Positions 18,596 to 26,897 of a stretch of 64,000 bases of DNA are shown in pieces. This DNA is from Bradyrhizobium sp. Ash2021 (GTDB lineage Bacteria; Pseudomonadota; Alphaproteobacteria; Rhizobiales; Xanthobacteraceae). The stretch lies in NCBI RefSeq assembly GCF_031202265.1, contig NZ_CP100604.1, forward strand, positions 7,050,501 through 7,114,500. Reading direction: 5' to 3'. Positions within the stretch are counted from its first letter, which is position 1, and the number at the start of each line of letters is the position of its first letter. Under the pieces are notes generated by a model. The model was not told the origin of the DNA. It saw nothing but the letters and a program-made list of their open reading frames with translations, and searched no databases. A program made the translations under genes and the position numbers.

Positions 18596-19726
18596 TCATC
18601 GCAGGTTACTGGTCGCAGCATTGAAAGGTCGACCACGGCCAGCGCTTGCCGACTGAGAACTCATCGGACTGGCAGTCGGCACGACCCAGGACTCGGCGCC
18701 GACAGATGTGAATTGCACAGGACTGGCGGCTGCTCCGGTATCATTGAGGCTGCGAATGATATTGAACCGCCGCTCTGGTGGCACGATGAACATGATGAAT
18801 CCGCCCCCTCCCGCGCCGGAGACTTTGCCCGCCAGGGCACCCGTCTCAAGAGCTCTCGCATTTAGCTCGTCGATGCGCTGGTTTGTGACTGCGCTCGAAG
18901 TTTCCTTTTTCGCGGCCCAAGACCTATTGAGAATAAGAGCCATAGCGGGGATGTCCGCAAGCAACAGTGCTCGTTTCATCTCAATCGCATCACCCTTCAA
19001 GAGATGCAGGCTCTCAAGAGTCTTGGCAGATTTATTGAGTATGCCCTGTTTTTGATGCTCAATTATCTCGTCGGATTGTCGCGAAATACCGGAAAAGCAT
19101 GTGATAAGGGAGGTCTCCAGCTCATTCAAAGTAGCTCGAGAGATTCGAAGCGGATTAACGATAACCTTATTATCCGCCATGAACTCGATAAAGTTAATAC
19201 CCCCAAAGGCTGCTGCGTATTGGTCCTGCTTGCCTCCAGCAAGGCCCAGGTCTATACGCTCTACCTCAAATGCCAGGTGAGCGATCTCATACGCGCCCAA
19301 CGGAAGATCGAGCACTGCCCGAAAGGCCTCAACAAGCGCAACCACGAGCGCCGATGAGGAGCCTAAACCGGAGCCAGCGGGCGCATCGACCAATGTACGC
19401 ACAGTAATGGCAAGCGGGCAACCACCGGCAAATTCACGGACCATTCGACTGTAAACAGCAGCGTGCAGCTTGAGGCGCGCGGTAGAAATCGCCTCCAAAT
19501 CGAGGGCAAATGTTTCCTCAACCTCCAGATCAGTAGCGATGAAGCGCACCTTCCAATCGGGTGATGGCTCAATGAAAGCAAATGCGTATCGATTGATTGT
19601 CGCATTTAGAACCGCGCCACCATATTGCTCTGGGTAGGGGCTTACATCAGTACCCCCTCCAGCCAGGCCCAACCGCAGCGGAGCTCGGCTTCGCACGCCA
19701 GTTAATGGTAAGGAGGGAACTAACAT
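18596..19726 (-). CDS. hddA: D-glycero-D-manno-heptose 7-phosphate kinase (GHMP family)
   Basis: I choose ATG 19726, with GGGAG eight bases upstream, over the GTG at 19735. The ~376-residue product has the three GHMP kinase motifs: RLGLAGGGTDVSPY near the N terminus, the ATP-binding SGLGSSSALVVAL near residue 115, and LAGKVSGAGGGGFIMF near residue 315. The GGGTD form is typical of heptose 7-phosphate and fucose kinases. HddA phosphorylates C1 to give heptose 1,7-bisphosphate. It is the first gene of the leftward heptose operon. The 19727-19914 gap should carry its promoter. Confidence 0.87.
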   Translation of the reverse strand: MLVPSLPLTGVRSRAPLRLGLAGGGTDVSPYPEQYGGAVLNATINRYAFAFIEPSPDWKVRFIATDLEVEETFALDLEAISTARLKLHAAVYSRMVREFAGGCPLAITVRTLVDAPAGSGLGSSSALVVALVEAFRAVLDLPLGAYEIAHLAFEVERIDLGLAGGKQDQYAAAFGGINFIEFMADNKVIVNPLRISRATLNELETSLITCFSGISRQSDEIIEHQKQGILNKSAKTLESLHLLKGDAIEMKRALLLADIPAMALILNRSWAAKKETSSAVTNQRIDELNARALETGALAGKVSGAGGGGFIMFIVPPERRFNIIRSLNDTGAAASPVQFTSVGAESWVVPTASPMSSQSASAGRGRPFNAATSNLR

Positions 19727-19914
19727 AATACGCACTCCCGATCGGTAGGGTGCCTTTTTTAACCTGTTTCGTTTCAGTGCCGCACGCCTTGTTTACGGCT
19801 CCCTGACCACCAAGCTTTCGGCTCGGCCAAACATTGCAACGGGGCCACGCCTGATACCAGTCAACCATTCGGATTATCGTGGCTACCTAAAAAGGAGTAA
19901 ATAGCGGCTCCTGA

Positions 19915-20310
19915 CGATCGATGGCTCCTTCAATGGGCTGCCAGCGCGGCATTGCCAAGAAGATCGTGGACAACAAGGCTGATTACATTCTCGCCCTCAA
20001 GGGCAATCAGAGCGCTCTGCGTGACGATGTCGAGCTGTTCGTGGCCGAGCAGAAAGCCAATGATTTCAAGGATGCCAAGATCAGCCGCCACGAGACGGTC
20101 GATGGCGATCACGGCCGCATCGAAACCAGACGCTACACCGCCATCCACGACGTCGCCTGGCTCAAAGAACGCCACGACTGGCCGCAATTGGAGGGCGTCG
20201 TCATGGTCGAAAGCACCCGGGAAATCGCCGACAAGGTCGAGCGCGAGACCCGATTCTATATCACGTCCCTCGCCTGGCTCGCCAACCAGATCGGGCAGCG
20301 AGGGCTGCGA
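19915..20310 (+). pseudogene. ISAs1-type transposase, internal fragment
   Basis: The frame reads MGCQRGIAKKIVDNKADYIL, ALKGNQSALRDDVELF, SRHETVDGDHGRIETRRY and TRFYITSLAWLANQI, the central part of ISAs1-family DDE transposases. The N-terminal third and the end (after residue LANQIG, about 20305) are missing. The right side fuses directly to a truncated IS66 TnpA piece, so the junction is a recombination or deletion point. Confidence 0.8.
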
Positions 20311-20343
20311 TCGGGAACGGGGCGGTAGACGCCGGTCGGCCAA

Positions 20344-20477
20344 TGCGGTTCGAGCGCTTTGCAGCGGTGAGCCGCGCGCTGGTGGAAATTGTCATTGGTG
20401 AAGTGGTGTTGCGCGCCGGAAGCGATGTCGAGCCTGATCATCTCGCCAATGTCATCCGTGCGGTTCGCAAGGCATGA
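20344..20477 (+). pseudogene. IS66 TnpA, C-terminal fragment
   Basis: From about 20344 the frame encodes SRALVEIVIGEVVLRAGSDV and HLANVIRAVRKA and stops at 20477, matching the end of IS66 TnpA (orfA). The DNA-binding N terminus is absent. Its TGA overlaps the ATG of tnpB, the normal IS66 arrangement. Confidence 0.7.
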
Positions 20478-20817
20478 TCCCGTCGGGCGTTGAAGTTTAT
20501 GTTGCCAGCACGCCGGTCGACTTCCGCAAAGGACCGGTGTCGCTGATGGCCCTGGTGCGCGACGGCGGTGTTGATCCCTTCAACGGAGCGCTCTACGTCT
20601 TCCGCTCGAAACGAGCCGACCGGGTGAAGATCGTTTGGTGGGACGGCGGCGGTATTTGCCTGTTTGCGAAAACGCTCGAGAAGGAGCAGTTTTGTTGGCC
20701 GCGGATCGCGCCGGCAACAGTGCGGCTGAATATGCGCAGTTGCTTGCCCTTGTCGACGGGATGGACTGGAAAAAGGTTCGACCGACAACGGTGCAGCGTC
20801 CGCAATCGGTTGGCTAG
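20474..20817 (+). pseudogene. IS66 TnpB (orfB), frameshifted near the C terminus
   Basis: MIPSGVEVYVASTPVDFRKG is the IS66 TnpB start, and DPFNGALYVFRSKRADRVK and WWDGGGICLFAKTLEKEQF follow. Near 20735 one base appears to be missing: the conserved tail QLLALVDGMDWKKVRPTT continues only in the next frame and ends at 20817. The original frame runs to 20830 with unrelated residues. IS66 needs TnpB, so element A is defective. Confidence 0.75.
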
Positions 20818-20895
20818 CAAAGGGCTGTGACATTTTGAATCGGGGCATTTGAAATGCCTCGAAACTCAGCGGCGATCATGCTCTGATATCGGGCG

Positions 20896-22500
20896 ATGAT
20901 GCCGACCGTTGCAGAGCTTCCCAACGATGTTGATACGCTCAAGGCGATGGTCCTGGCCACGGTCGAGCAGCATGCGGCGATGGAGGCGGAGAATAGCCGC
21001 ATAGCCTCCGAGATCGCGGCTCTCAAGCTGATCAACACCACCTCGGATGCGCGAATTGCGGAGCTGACGGCGATCGTCAAGACGTTTGAACGCATGCTTT
21101 ACGGCACGCGCTCGGAACGCGTGCGCGGGGAACGGCTGGACGATGAGCAGATCGACTTCGTGTTCGACGAGATCGAGACCGGCGTGGCGGCGATCGACGC
21201 CGAATTGGAGACAGCGGCCAAGGACGAGCCGAAGCGCGCGCCGCGGCCGCGCAAGGGCTTTGCGCCTCACCTGGAGCGGATCGAGCAGGTTATTGAGCCA
21301 GAGGTCCCGCCCGGCTGCGAGGATCTGGAGAAGGTCCTGATTGGCGAGGACGTGTCAGAGCGTCTCGACGTGACGGCGGCGAAGTTCCGGGTGCTGGTGA
21401 CCCGCCGTCCGAAATACGCCTATCGTGGCCGCGACGGCGTGATCCAGGCGCCGGCGCCGCCCCATATCATCGAAAGCGGCATTCCGACCGAGGCGCTTCT
21501 GGCCCAGATCGCCGTCGCCAAATATGCCGACGGCCTGCCGCTGTATCGGCAGGAGACGATCTACGCCCGCGACAAGACCGAACTGAGCCGTTCGCTGATG
21601 GCCCAATGGATGGGCAAGGTCGGCTTCGAACTGCAGCCTCTGGCGGACTATGTTCTCGAGCGCATCAAGCAGGGCGACAGGGTGTTCGCCGACGAAACCA
21701 CGTTGCCGACGCTGGCGCCGGGAAACGGCAAGACCCAAAAGGCCTGGTTATGGGCCTATGCGCGCGACGACAGGCCCTTCGGGCGCACCAGTCCGCCGAT
21801 GGTCGCCTATCGCTTCGAGGACAGCCGCAGCGGCGACTGCGTGGCGCGTCATCTGGCAGGCTTCACCGGCATTCTGCAGGTGGATGGTTACGCCGCCTAC
21901 ACACAGCTGGCCAAAGCGAAAGCCGGCTCCAATGAAGTGATGGCTCTCGCGGGCTGCTGGGCACATCTGCGCAGACGGTTCTATGAACTGCACATCAACG
22001 GCAGTTCGCAAATTGCGACGCAGACGATCACGACGATGGCCGAGGTCTGGAAGATTGAAGAGGAGATCCGCGGCCGCGATCCTGCCGCACGCCTGACCGC
22101 GCGTCGGGACCGTTCGGCGGCCATCGTAGCTGACCTCTTCAAACGCTGGGAAACAGAATTGCCGCGCATCTCGGGAAAGTCAAAACTGGCCGAGGCGATC
22201 CGCTACGCCACGTCCCGACGCGAGGCTCTCGGGCGCTTCCTCCTCGACGGTCGTGTCGAAATCGATTCCAACATTGTCGAACGGGCCATCAGACCCCAGA
22301 CAATAACGCGAAAGAATGCGCTCTTCGCGGGTAGCGATGGCGGTGGCAGGACGTGGGCAACCATCGCCACCCTTCTGCAGACGGCAAAAATGAACGACGT
22401 CGATCCGCTCGCCTGGCTGACGCAGACGCTCGAGCGAATCGCCAACAGGTGGCCGATCTCTCAGATCGATGAACTCATGCCTTGGAAATACAAGACCTAA
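20896..22500 (+). CDS. tnpC: IS66-family transposase TnpC
   Basis: Intact 534-residue IS66 transposase. The N-terminal coiled coil (LKAMVLATVEQHAAMEAENS) is followed by the zinc-ribbon and HTH region, VFADETTLPTLAPGNGKT with the first catalytic Asp, FTGILQVDGYAAY with the second, and the C-terminal RVEIDSNIVERAIRP with the catalytic Glu. Length is normal for the family. Because tnpA and tnpB of the same element are broken, mobility would need proteins in trans. It is a different IS66 subgroup from the copy at 22778. Confidence 0.9.
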   Translation: MMPTVAELPNDVDTLKAMVLATVEQHAAMEAENSRIASEIAALKLINTTSDARIAELTAIVKTFERMLYGTRSERVRGERLDDEQIDFVFDEIETGVAAIDAELETAAKDEPKRAPRPRKGFAPHLERIEQVIEPEVPPGCEDLEKVLIGEDVSERLDVTAAKFRVLVTRRPKYAYRGRDGVIQAPAPPHIIESGIPTEALLAQIAVAKYADGLPLYRQETIYARDKTELSRSLMAQWMGKVGFELQPLADYVLERIKQGDRVFADETTLPTLAPGNGKTQKAWLWAYARDDRPFGRTSPPMVAYRFEDSRSGDCVARHLAGFTGILQVDGYAAYTQLAKAKAGSNEVMALAGCWAHLRRRFYELHINGSSQIATQTITTMAEVWKIEEEIRGRDPAARLTARRDRSAAIVADLFKRWETELPRISGKSKLAEAIRYATSRREALGRFLLDGRVEIDSNIVERAIRPQTITRKNALFAGSDGGGRTWATIATLLQTAKMNDVDPLAWLTQTLERIANRWPISQIDELMPWKYKT

Positions 22501-22522
22501 ACGGCATCGGCTTGGCGCTTAC

Positions 22523-22737
22523 GTTCAATCTCGCCGCCATCGCGATGATCGCAGCCACCAGGATCATGCAGCTCGTGCTCGCACGTGATGGCACGGTCGA
22601 TCGCCCGGCCACCGATGTTGTCGCGGCCGACCAACTGCCCATGCTCGAAGCCTTGCAGGTCCATCTCGAAGGTAAGACCGCCAAGCAAAAGAACCCGCAT
22701 GCCAAGCATTCGATCGACTGGCTCGCCTGGATCATTG
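22523..22737 (+). pseudogene. IS4-type transposase, first C-terminal piece
   Basis: Frame FNLAAIAMIAATRIMQLVLA, DGTVDRPATDVV and HAKHSIDWLAWII matches the C-terminal region of an IS4-family transposase. The upstream part is lost with the left half of IS66 element A. The frame is cut at 22737 by IS66 element B and continues at 25277. Confidence 0.7.
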
Positions 22738-22777
22738 GTAAGCATCCGGCGAAGACCGCGCGCGGGTCATTTTCGGC

Positions 22778-24406
22778 TCAGGCTGCTTGATCAACGTTGC
22801 GGATGGCGGAGCGCCAATTCCATGGCAGCAGTTCGTCGAGCCTTTGGACAGGATGCTCGGCGATGCGCGCGAGAACGTCGGCGAGCCAGGCTTGCGGATC
22901 GACGTCGTTCATCTTGGCGGTGACGATGAGGCTGTACATCACCGCGGCCCGCTCGCCGCCGCGATCCGAGCCGCAGAACAACCACGACTTCCGACCCAAA
23001 GCGATGCCGCGCACGCCACGCTCGGCCGCATTGTTTGACAGGCAGATGCGGCCGTCATCGAGGAAGCGGGTAAATGCGCTCCAGCGCTTGAGCATGTAGT
23101 CCATGGCCTTGGCGACATCGTTGCCGCGCGAGAGCTTGGCGCGTTGCGCGCGCATCCAGGCTTGCAGATCGGCCACGAGCGGCGCGCTGAGTTCCTGCCG
23201 GACGGCCTTGCGCCTTTCGGCGCTCTGACCGTTAATGGCCCGCTCGATCTCGAACAGGGCGTCGATCCGGCGGACTGTTTCCAGCGCCAGCGGCGAGATC
23301 ACTGCCGGCTTCTTGCCCTGAGCCTTGCGACGCGCGTTCTCGGCCAGATCGGCCATCACGAAGAATGGCCGCCGGGCGTGGACCCAACAGGCCGCTTCCA
23401 GGATAGGCCCAGGCGTGCGGCCAAGCTCATAGAGCTTGCCATAGCCGCCGTAGGCGTCAGCCTGGAAGATTCCACTGTAGTTGGCCAAGTGAGCCTGGGG
23501 ATGCTCGCCGGCGCGATCGCGCGAGTAATAGAACACCGCCCCCGGCGGGGCCTGCCCGCCAAAAGGCTTGTCGTCGCGCACATAGACCCAGATCCGGCCG
23601 GTATCGGTCTTGCCTTTGGCCAGGACCGGGACCGTGGTGTCGTCCCCGTGCAATCGCTCGGCGCTCAGCACATAGGCCTCGAGGCGCCTGAACAACGGTG
23701 CCAGCGCCGCCGTACAGCCGCCGACCTGGTCGGCCAGGGTCGACAGACTGATCGGCACGCCCTCCTTGGCATAGCGCTCTGCTTGCCGGTTCAGCGGCTG
23801 ATGTTGACCAAACTTCTCGAACAGCACCATCGCCAGCAGGCTTGGCCCCGCCCAGCCGCGGGCAAGCACATGGAACGGCGCCGGGGCCTGGCTGATCTTC
23901 TCGCAATCACGGCAAGTAAACTTCTCGCGGACGTGCTGGATCACCTTCCAGGACTTCGGGATGACCTCCAGCGTCTCGGTGATGTCCTCGCCGAGCCTGG
24001 ACAGCTGCGCGCCGCCACAGCAGGCACACGCCACAGGTCCCGGTACGATCACCCGCTCGCGAGGCAGATGCTCCGGGAACGGCTGACGTGACGGCCGCTT
24101 GCGGGTGAACGACGCCACCTTCGTGGTTTTGGCCGCGGCCATTTCGGCTGCGAGTTCGTCCTCCGTCGCCGAACTCTCCAGCTCCTCCAGCGTCAGTTCG
24201 AGCTGATCCAATAGCCGCGCGGTACGCTCCGAGCGCGGGCCATAGCGGTCGCGGTTGAGTTTCTCGATCTGCAGCTTCAGATGGGCGATCAATGCCTGGT
24301 CGTCGGATTGCCGAGCGCGGGCGGCCGCCGCCTCCGCGCGAGCAACGATCAATGCCGCTTTCAGCGTTTCGATGTCGTCTGGCAGCGATTCAAGGCCGTC
24401 ACCCAT
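22778..24406 (-). CDS. tnpC: IS66-family transposase TnpC
   Basis: Start chosen at ATG 24406 (GDGLESLPDDIETLKAAL), because residues upstream in the open frame do not resemble the family. The 542-residue enzyme has a coiled-coil start, a CXXC-type zinc region (CACCGGAQLSRLGEDI and CRDCEKISQAPAPFH), the catalytic DDTTVPVLAKGKT and GIFQADAYGGYGKL regions, and ICLSNNAAERGVRGIALGRK near the C terminus carrying the Glu. Last gene of IS66 element B, 72 bases after tnpB. Confidence 0.92.
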   Translation of the reverse strand: MGDGLESLPDDIETLKAALIVARAEAAAARARQSDDQALIAHLKLQIEKLNRDRYGPRSERTARLLDQLELTLEELESSATEDELAAEMAAAKTTKVASFTRKRPSRQPFPEHLPRERVIVPGPVACACCGGAQLSRLGEDITETLEVIPKSWKVIQHVREKFTCRDCEKISQAPAPFHVLARGWAGPSLLAMVLFEKFGQHQPLNRQAERYAKEGVPISLSTLADQVGGCTAALAPLFRRLEAYVLSAERLHGDDTTVPVLAKGKTDTGRIWVYVRDDKPFGGQAPPGAVFYYSRDRAGEHPQAHLANYSGIFQADAYGGYGKLYELGRTPGPILEAACWVHARRPFFVMADLAENARRKAQGKKPAVISPLALETVRRIDALFEIERAINGQSAERRKAVRQELSAPLVADLQAWMRAQRAKLSRGNDVAKAMDYMLKRWSAFTRFLDDGRICLSNNAAERGVRGIALGRKSWLFCGSDRGGERAAVMYSLIVTAKMNDVDPQAWLADVLARIAEHPVQRLDELLPWNWRSAIRNVDQAA

Positions 24407-24477
24407 GGCCCTGATGGAATCACAAAAGGGGCGATTTGAGGCGTCTTTTCTTCCGCACCTCAGAACATTTTTTAAGC

Positions 24478-24825
24478 CTATCCTGCGCTCTGTGGCCGCC
24501 ACGTGTGCTGCGGGTTGCGCCAGTCGATCGCCTCCAGCAGATAACTCATCTGCGCCGCGGTCAGCCCCACCACACCGCCCACCGTCACCGGCCAGACAAA
24601 ACGGCCACGGTCCAACCGCTTGGCGTAGAGCGACAATCCAATTCCATCGTGCCACAAGGCCTTGATCAGCGAACCGCCGCGTCCGCGGAACACGAAGACA
24701 TCTCCGGCGAACGGATCACGACCAAGGTTTTCCTGCACCAATAATGACAAACCCTGCATGCCCTTGCGCATGTCAGTGTAGCCGGTCGCAATCCAGATGC
24801 GTGCGCTCGAAGAGATCGGGATCAT
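24478..24825 (-). CDS. tnpB: IS66 TnpB (orfB) accessory protein
   Basis: 115 residues, normal for the family: IWIATGYTDMRKGMQGLSLL, FVFRGRGGSLIKALWHDG and GIGLSLYAKRLDRGRFVWP are IS66 OrfB signatures. It starts in an ATGA overlap with tnpA. The protein is required for IS66 transposition but its biochemical role is not established. Confidence 0.92.
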   Translation of the reverse strand: MIPISSSARIWIATGYTDMRKGMQGLSLLVQENLGRDPFAGDVFVFRGRGGSLIKALWHDGIGLSLYAKRLDRGRFVWPVTVGGVVGLTAAQMSYLLEAIDWRNPQHTWRPQSAG

Positions 24826-25217
24826 CGACGCTCCAAAACCTGCAGCACCCGCGCCAGGGCGGCCGCATCGACGCCGGCATCGACAATCACCCGACGATCC
24901 CTGCCAACGACGATCACCATCTGCCCGCTCGTCGGCGTGGCAGCAACCGCCGGATCGACCTCAGCGGCAAGGACGACCCGCGCAAAGCCGGATTGCTCGC
25001 TTTGAGGGCTGATCGGCTCGGGACCGAACGAGCGCCGCCATGTCATCAGCAACGAACGCGATATGCCATGGCGTCTCGCCGTCGACGATATCGCGCGCGG
25101 CGCTTGAAAGCTCTCGGTGACGATCCGCAGCTTCTCGTCATCCGACCAGCGCCGCCGGCGACCAGTCTCGACCACCTCAAGCCGTTCAAGCTGAGTACTG
25201 CGCTTATGGCTGTCCAT
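24822..25217 (-). CDS. tnpA: IS66 TnpA (orfA) DNA-binding protein
   Basis: 131 residues with a helix-turn-helix of the IS3/IS66 OrfA type (RRRWSDDEKLRIVTESFQ, then ISSTARRHGISRSLLMTWRR). The C-terminal part (RRVIVDAGVDAAALARVLQV) is the usual IS66 TnpA tail. First gene of element B; the right inverted repeat at 25276 lies 59 bases upstream. Confidence 0.92.
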   Translation of the reverse strand: MDSHKRSTQLERLEVVETGRRRRWSDDEKLRIVTESFQAPRAISSTARRHGISRSLLMTWRRSFGPEPISPQSEQSGFARVVLAAEVDPAVAATPTSGQMVIVVGRDRRVIVDAGVDAAALARVLQVLERR

Positions 25218-25276
25218 AAGGACTGTTACGCACCAATTGGACTAATCCAACAAGGCGGCCCTCGCCGGAGGGAGAC

Positions 25277-25412
25277 GATCATTGCCCGTCTTGGAGGTTG
25301 GACCGGCTACGCTTCCGAGCGTCCGCCAGGGCCGATCACCATGCGAAGAGGTTGGCAACGCTTCGAACACATGGTTCAAGGATGGACCCTCAGAAATGTG
25401 TGCACGCCTTAG
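25277..25412 (+). pseudogene. IS4-type transposase, last C-terminal piece
   Basis: After element B the interrupted frame continues as RLGGWTGYASERPPGPITMR and GWQRFEHMVQGWTLRN, ending at the stop at 25410-25412. This is the C terminus expected for IS4-type transposases after the WII point. The IS4-type end must lie close to 25420, right beside the 57-bp inverted repeat. Confidence 0.75.
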
Positions 25413-25422
25413 CCGCGAGGGG

Positions 25423-25479
25423 GGACCTGCAGGTTAGCACCGCCCTTCCGGCCTGATCTGCAGGTCCTAACGACGGGTC
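25423..25479 (-). repeat. 57-bp inverted repeat, right copy
   Basis: Reverse complement of 5862-5918 with two mismatches. In the rightward direction it reads LQVSTALPA and stop, the same residues that end the methyltransferase at 5884. It abuts the end of the IS4-type remnant on one side and an HlyD remnant on the other. Confidence 0.9.
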
Positions 25480-25483
25480 GTCG

Positions 25484-25600
25484 CGTCGATCTCGGCCCGG
25501 GGCATGGCGCTCACCGTCGAGGTGAAGACCGGCTCCCGCGGATCGCCAGCTACCTGCTCTCGCAAAGCGCGCCTCAGCCGGGCGCGAGCCGCAACGTCAA
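25484..25600 (+). pseudogene. HlyD-type membrane fusion protein, second C-terminal remnant
   Basis: The plus strand reads GMALTVEVKTGSR in one frame and RIASYLLS in the next, so one base is missing after TGSR. This matches the tail of the HlyD remnant at 5517-5801 but in opposite orientation, and lacks the preceding ~60 residues. It overlaps nothing functional and ends just before the C terminus of the methyltransferase at 25603. Confidence 0.65.
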
Positions 25601-25602
25601 CT

Positions 25603-26523
25603 TCAAGTGCGTGCAAGGCTGTCCAGGTAGCTCTTGCGACAAAGGGTGGTCTTGAGACCGTGATCAAGCAATTCCTCGCACAGAAAATCTTGCGGCTCAA
25701 TTTGGATTTGCTCACGTGCGCCGCGAGTGGATTGTTGGTGCGGCTTTGCATGTCCAGAAGCCGAAATTATTCCGCGCGTGAAGCGGTTCCGTGTCAGATA
25801 GTGTCGCGGCTTTTTGATCTCATATTCCGTCTCAATCTTTGGCGAAACGAGCCACCGATCAAATATGCGCTTATAAGTTCCATAAGTGTGATATACGTGG
25901 TGGATTCCCATCGGCAACTCACGAGCTCTCTCTCGTTTAAGCTCGCGCTGCCGAAGAACTGGAATACTCGTGTAAAAGGGCTCCCAAAGAATATAGGCCA
26001 CTCCATCTGGCTTTAATACGCGTGAGACCTCATTCATCAAGCCATCGACATCTTCCAAGTGGTGGATGACTTGCTTGATGGTCACAAAATCAACGCTAGC
26101 GGTCTCAAGAGGCAAATCATAAATATTCGCGATCCAAAGACGCATTGTAGAGTCGCCGTTCGGACTCTCGCGATCAAGCCCAGCCCGGAACAGGGTCGCG
26201 CTGTGAAGAATCGTCGCAGACAACTCTACGGCAATGGAGTGGTATCCACGGCGCGCGACGAGGTAACTCAGTATGCCTTCTCCGGCGCCCAAATCGAGAT
26301 GAACGCTTCCCTTCGGAAAGCGTAAGTCATCGGCCCACTTGGCCATCCGGGGGCCCCACTCCCTGAGAAAGGCCATATGGCTCTCAGTGTTATTGTGGCG
26401 GAAGTGCCACTTGTTCTCGTCGGCCATCCCGTCTGCCAGGGATCCATATAGCGCCTTGGGCAGATCGAAAAACGACAGCCCCTTGTATTCAATGGGCGTC
26501 CTCGTCGGCGCGCATATCATCAA
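25603..26523 (-). CDS. class I SAM-dependent methyltransferase
   Basis: 306 residues. SAM-binding motif I is HLDLGAGEGILSYLVARRG near residue 75, with VDFVTIKQVIHHLEDVDGLM and VLKPDGVAYILWEPF following, as in UbiE/Methyltransf_11 proteins. The longer C-terminal part (about residues 205-306) is basic and unassigned. It probably methylates a polysaccharide precursor or a small molecule. Transcription is leftward from leader P2 (26640-26753), and the gene follows the Wzy-like gene in the same direction. It ends at the HlyD remnant. Confidence 0.8.
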   Translation of the reverse strand: MMICAPTRTPIEYKGLSFFDLPKALYGSLADGMADENKWHFRHNNTESHMAFLREWGPRMAKWADDLRFPKGSVHLDLGAGEGILSYLVARRGYHSIAVELSATILHSATLFRAGLDRESPNGDSTMRLWIANIYDLPLETASVDFVTIKQVIHHLEDVDGLMNEVSRVLKPDGVAYILWEPFYTSIPVLRQRELKRERARELPMGIHHVYHTYGTYKRIFDRWLVSPKIETEYEIKKPRHYLTRNRFTRGIISASGHAKPHQQSTRGAREQIQIEPQDFLCEELLDHGLKTTLCRKSYLDSLART

Positions 26524-26897
26524 TCAACATCCTTCCGTAAGCGAGTCCCGATCAGCGCGCGATCTCCGCGGATTGCGGCTCTTCGCCGGATCGGGCAGCA
26601 TGCAATGGTCTCCCGTCGCCAGCATGTTCGTGACGCTAGCGAGAATGAGACGTTCCAGACGGTCATGCTAAACCGGTCAAGCAATGTTGATGCGCGACTA
26701 AAAGGAATTACGGACGGGTGGACTCGGGAGTACCCACAACGAGTTGTCCGCGGCCGCGTGGCATCATGAACGGCGCGTTCTTCCGCTTGTCTCATGACCG
26801 TGTGGAGCCGGCAGCGATCGAGTTCACCAATGCGAGACACGAGGAGGGGACCACGCCGCCGATCGACATCACCATTCCGACTTTGGCTATCATAGAA
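26524..26897. other. intergenic region holding leader P2
   Basis: Separates the Wzy-like gene (ending 26898) from the methyltransferase. No supported gene. Contains leader P2; outside P2 the 26755-26897 part shows no clear motif, and no strong terminator was found after the Wzy-like gene. Confidence 0.5.
26640..26753 (-). promoter_or_regulatory. promoter-like leader P2, shared with 8176-8290
   Basis: Reverse complement resembles P1 with the same ordered blocks (TTGTGGGTACTCCCGA, CCTTTTAG, GCATCAACA, TCATTCTCGCT). It points at the methyltransferase start at 26523, about 120 bases away. Conservation of several separate blocks with variable spacers argues for regulatory use or a recent segment duplication. 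Confidence 0.6.

Larger units (their letters stand above)
20320..22522 (+). mobile_element. IS66-family element A, left-truncated
   Basis: Contains the tail of tnpA, a frameshifted tnpB and an intact tnpC in order. The right end is GGCATCGGCTTGGCGCTTAC (reads GTAAGCG inwards) finishing at 22522, and is followed directly by IS4-type transposase sequence. The left inverted repeat and most of tnpA are gone, replaced by the ISAs1 fragment. It cannot transpose by itself. Confidence 0.75.
22738..25276 (-). mobile_element. complete IS66-family element B with 8-bp target duplication
   Basis: Flanked by GATCATTG at 22730-22737 and again at 25277-25284. Ends are GTAAGCATCCGGCGAAGACC on the left and, reverse complemented, GTCTCCCTCCGGCGAGGGCC on the right. 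It carries tnpA, tnpB and tnpC intact on the minus strand. Length 2539 bases. It interrupts the IS4-type transposase between the codons for WII and RLGGW. All parts for transposition look present. Confidence 0.92.

Noticed and set aside
20320..22522. IS66 element A as an active transposon
   Set aside because: Left inverted repeat and most of tnpA are absent and tnpB is frameshifted.
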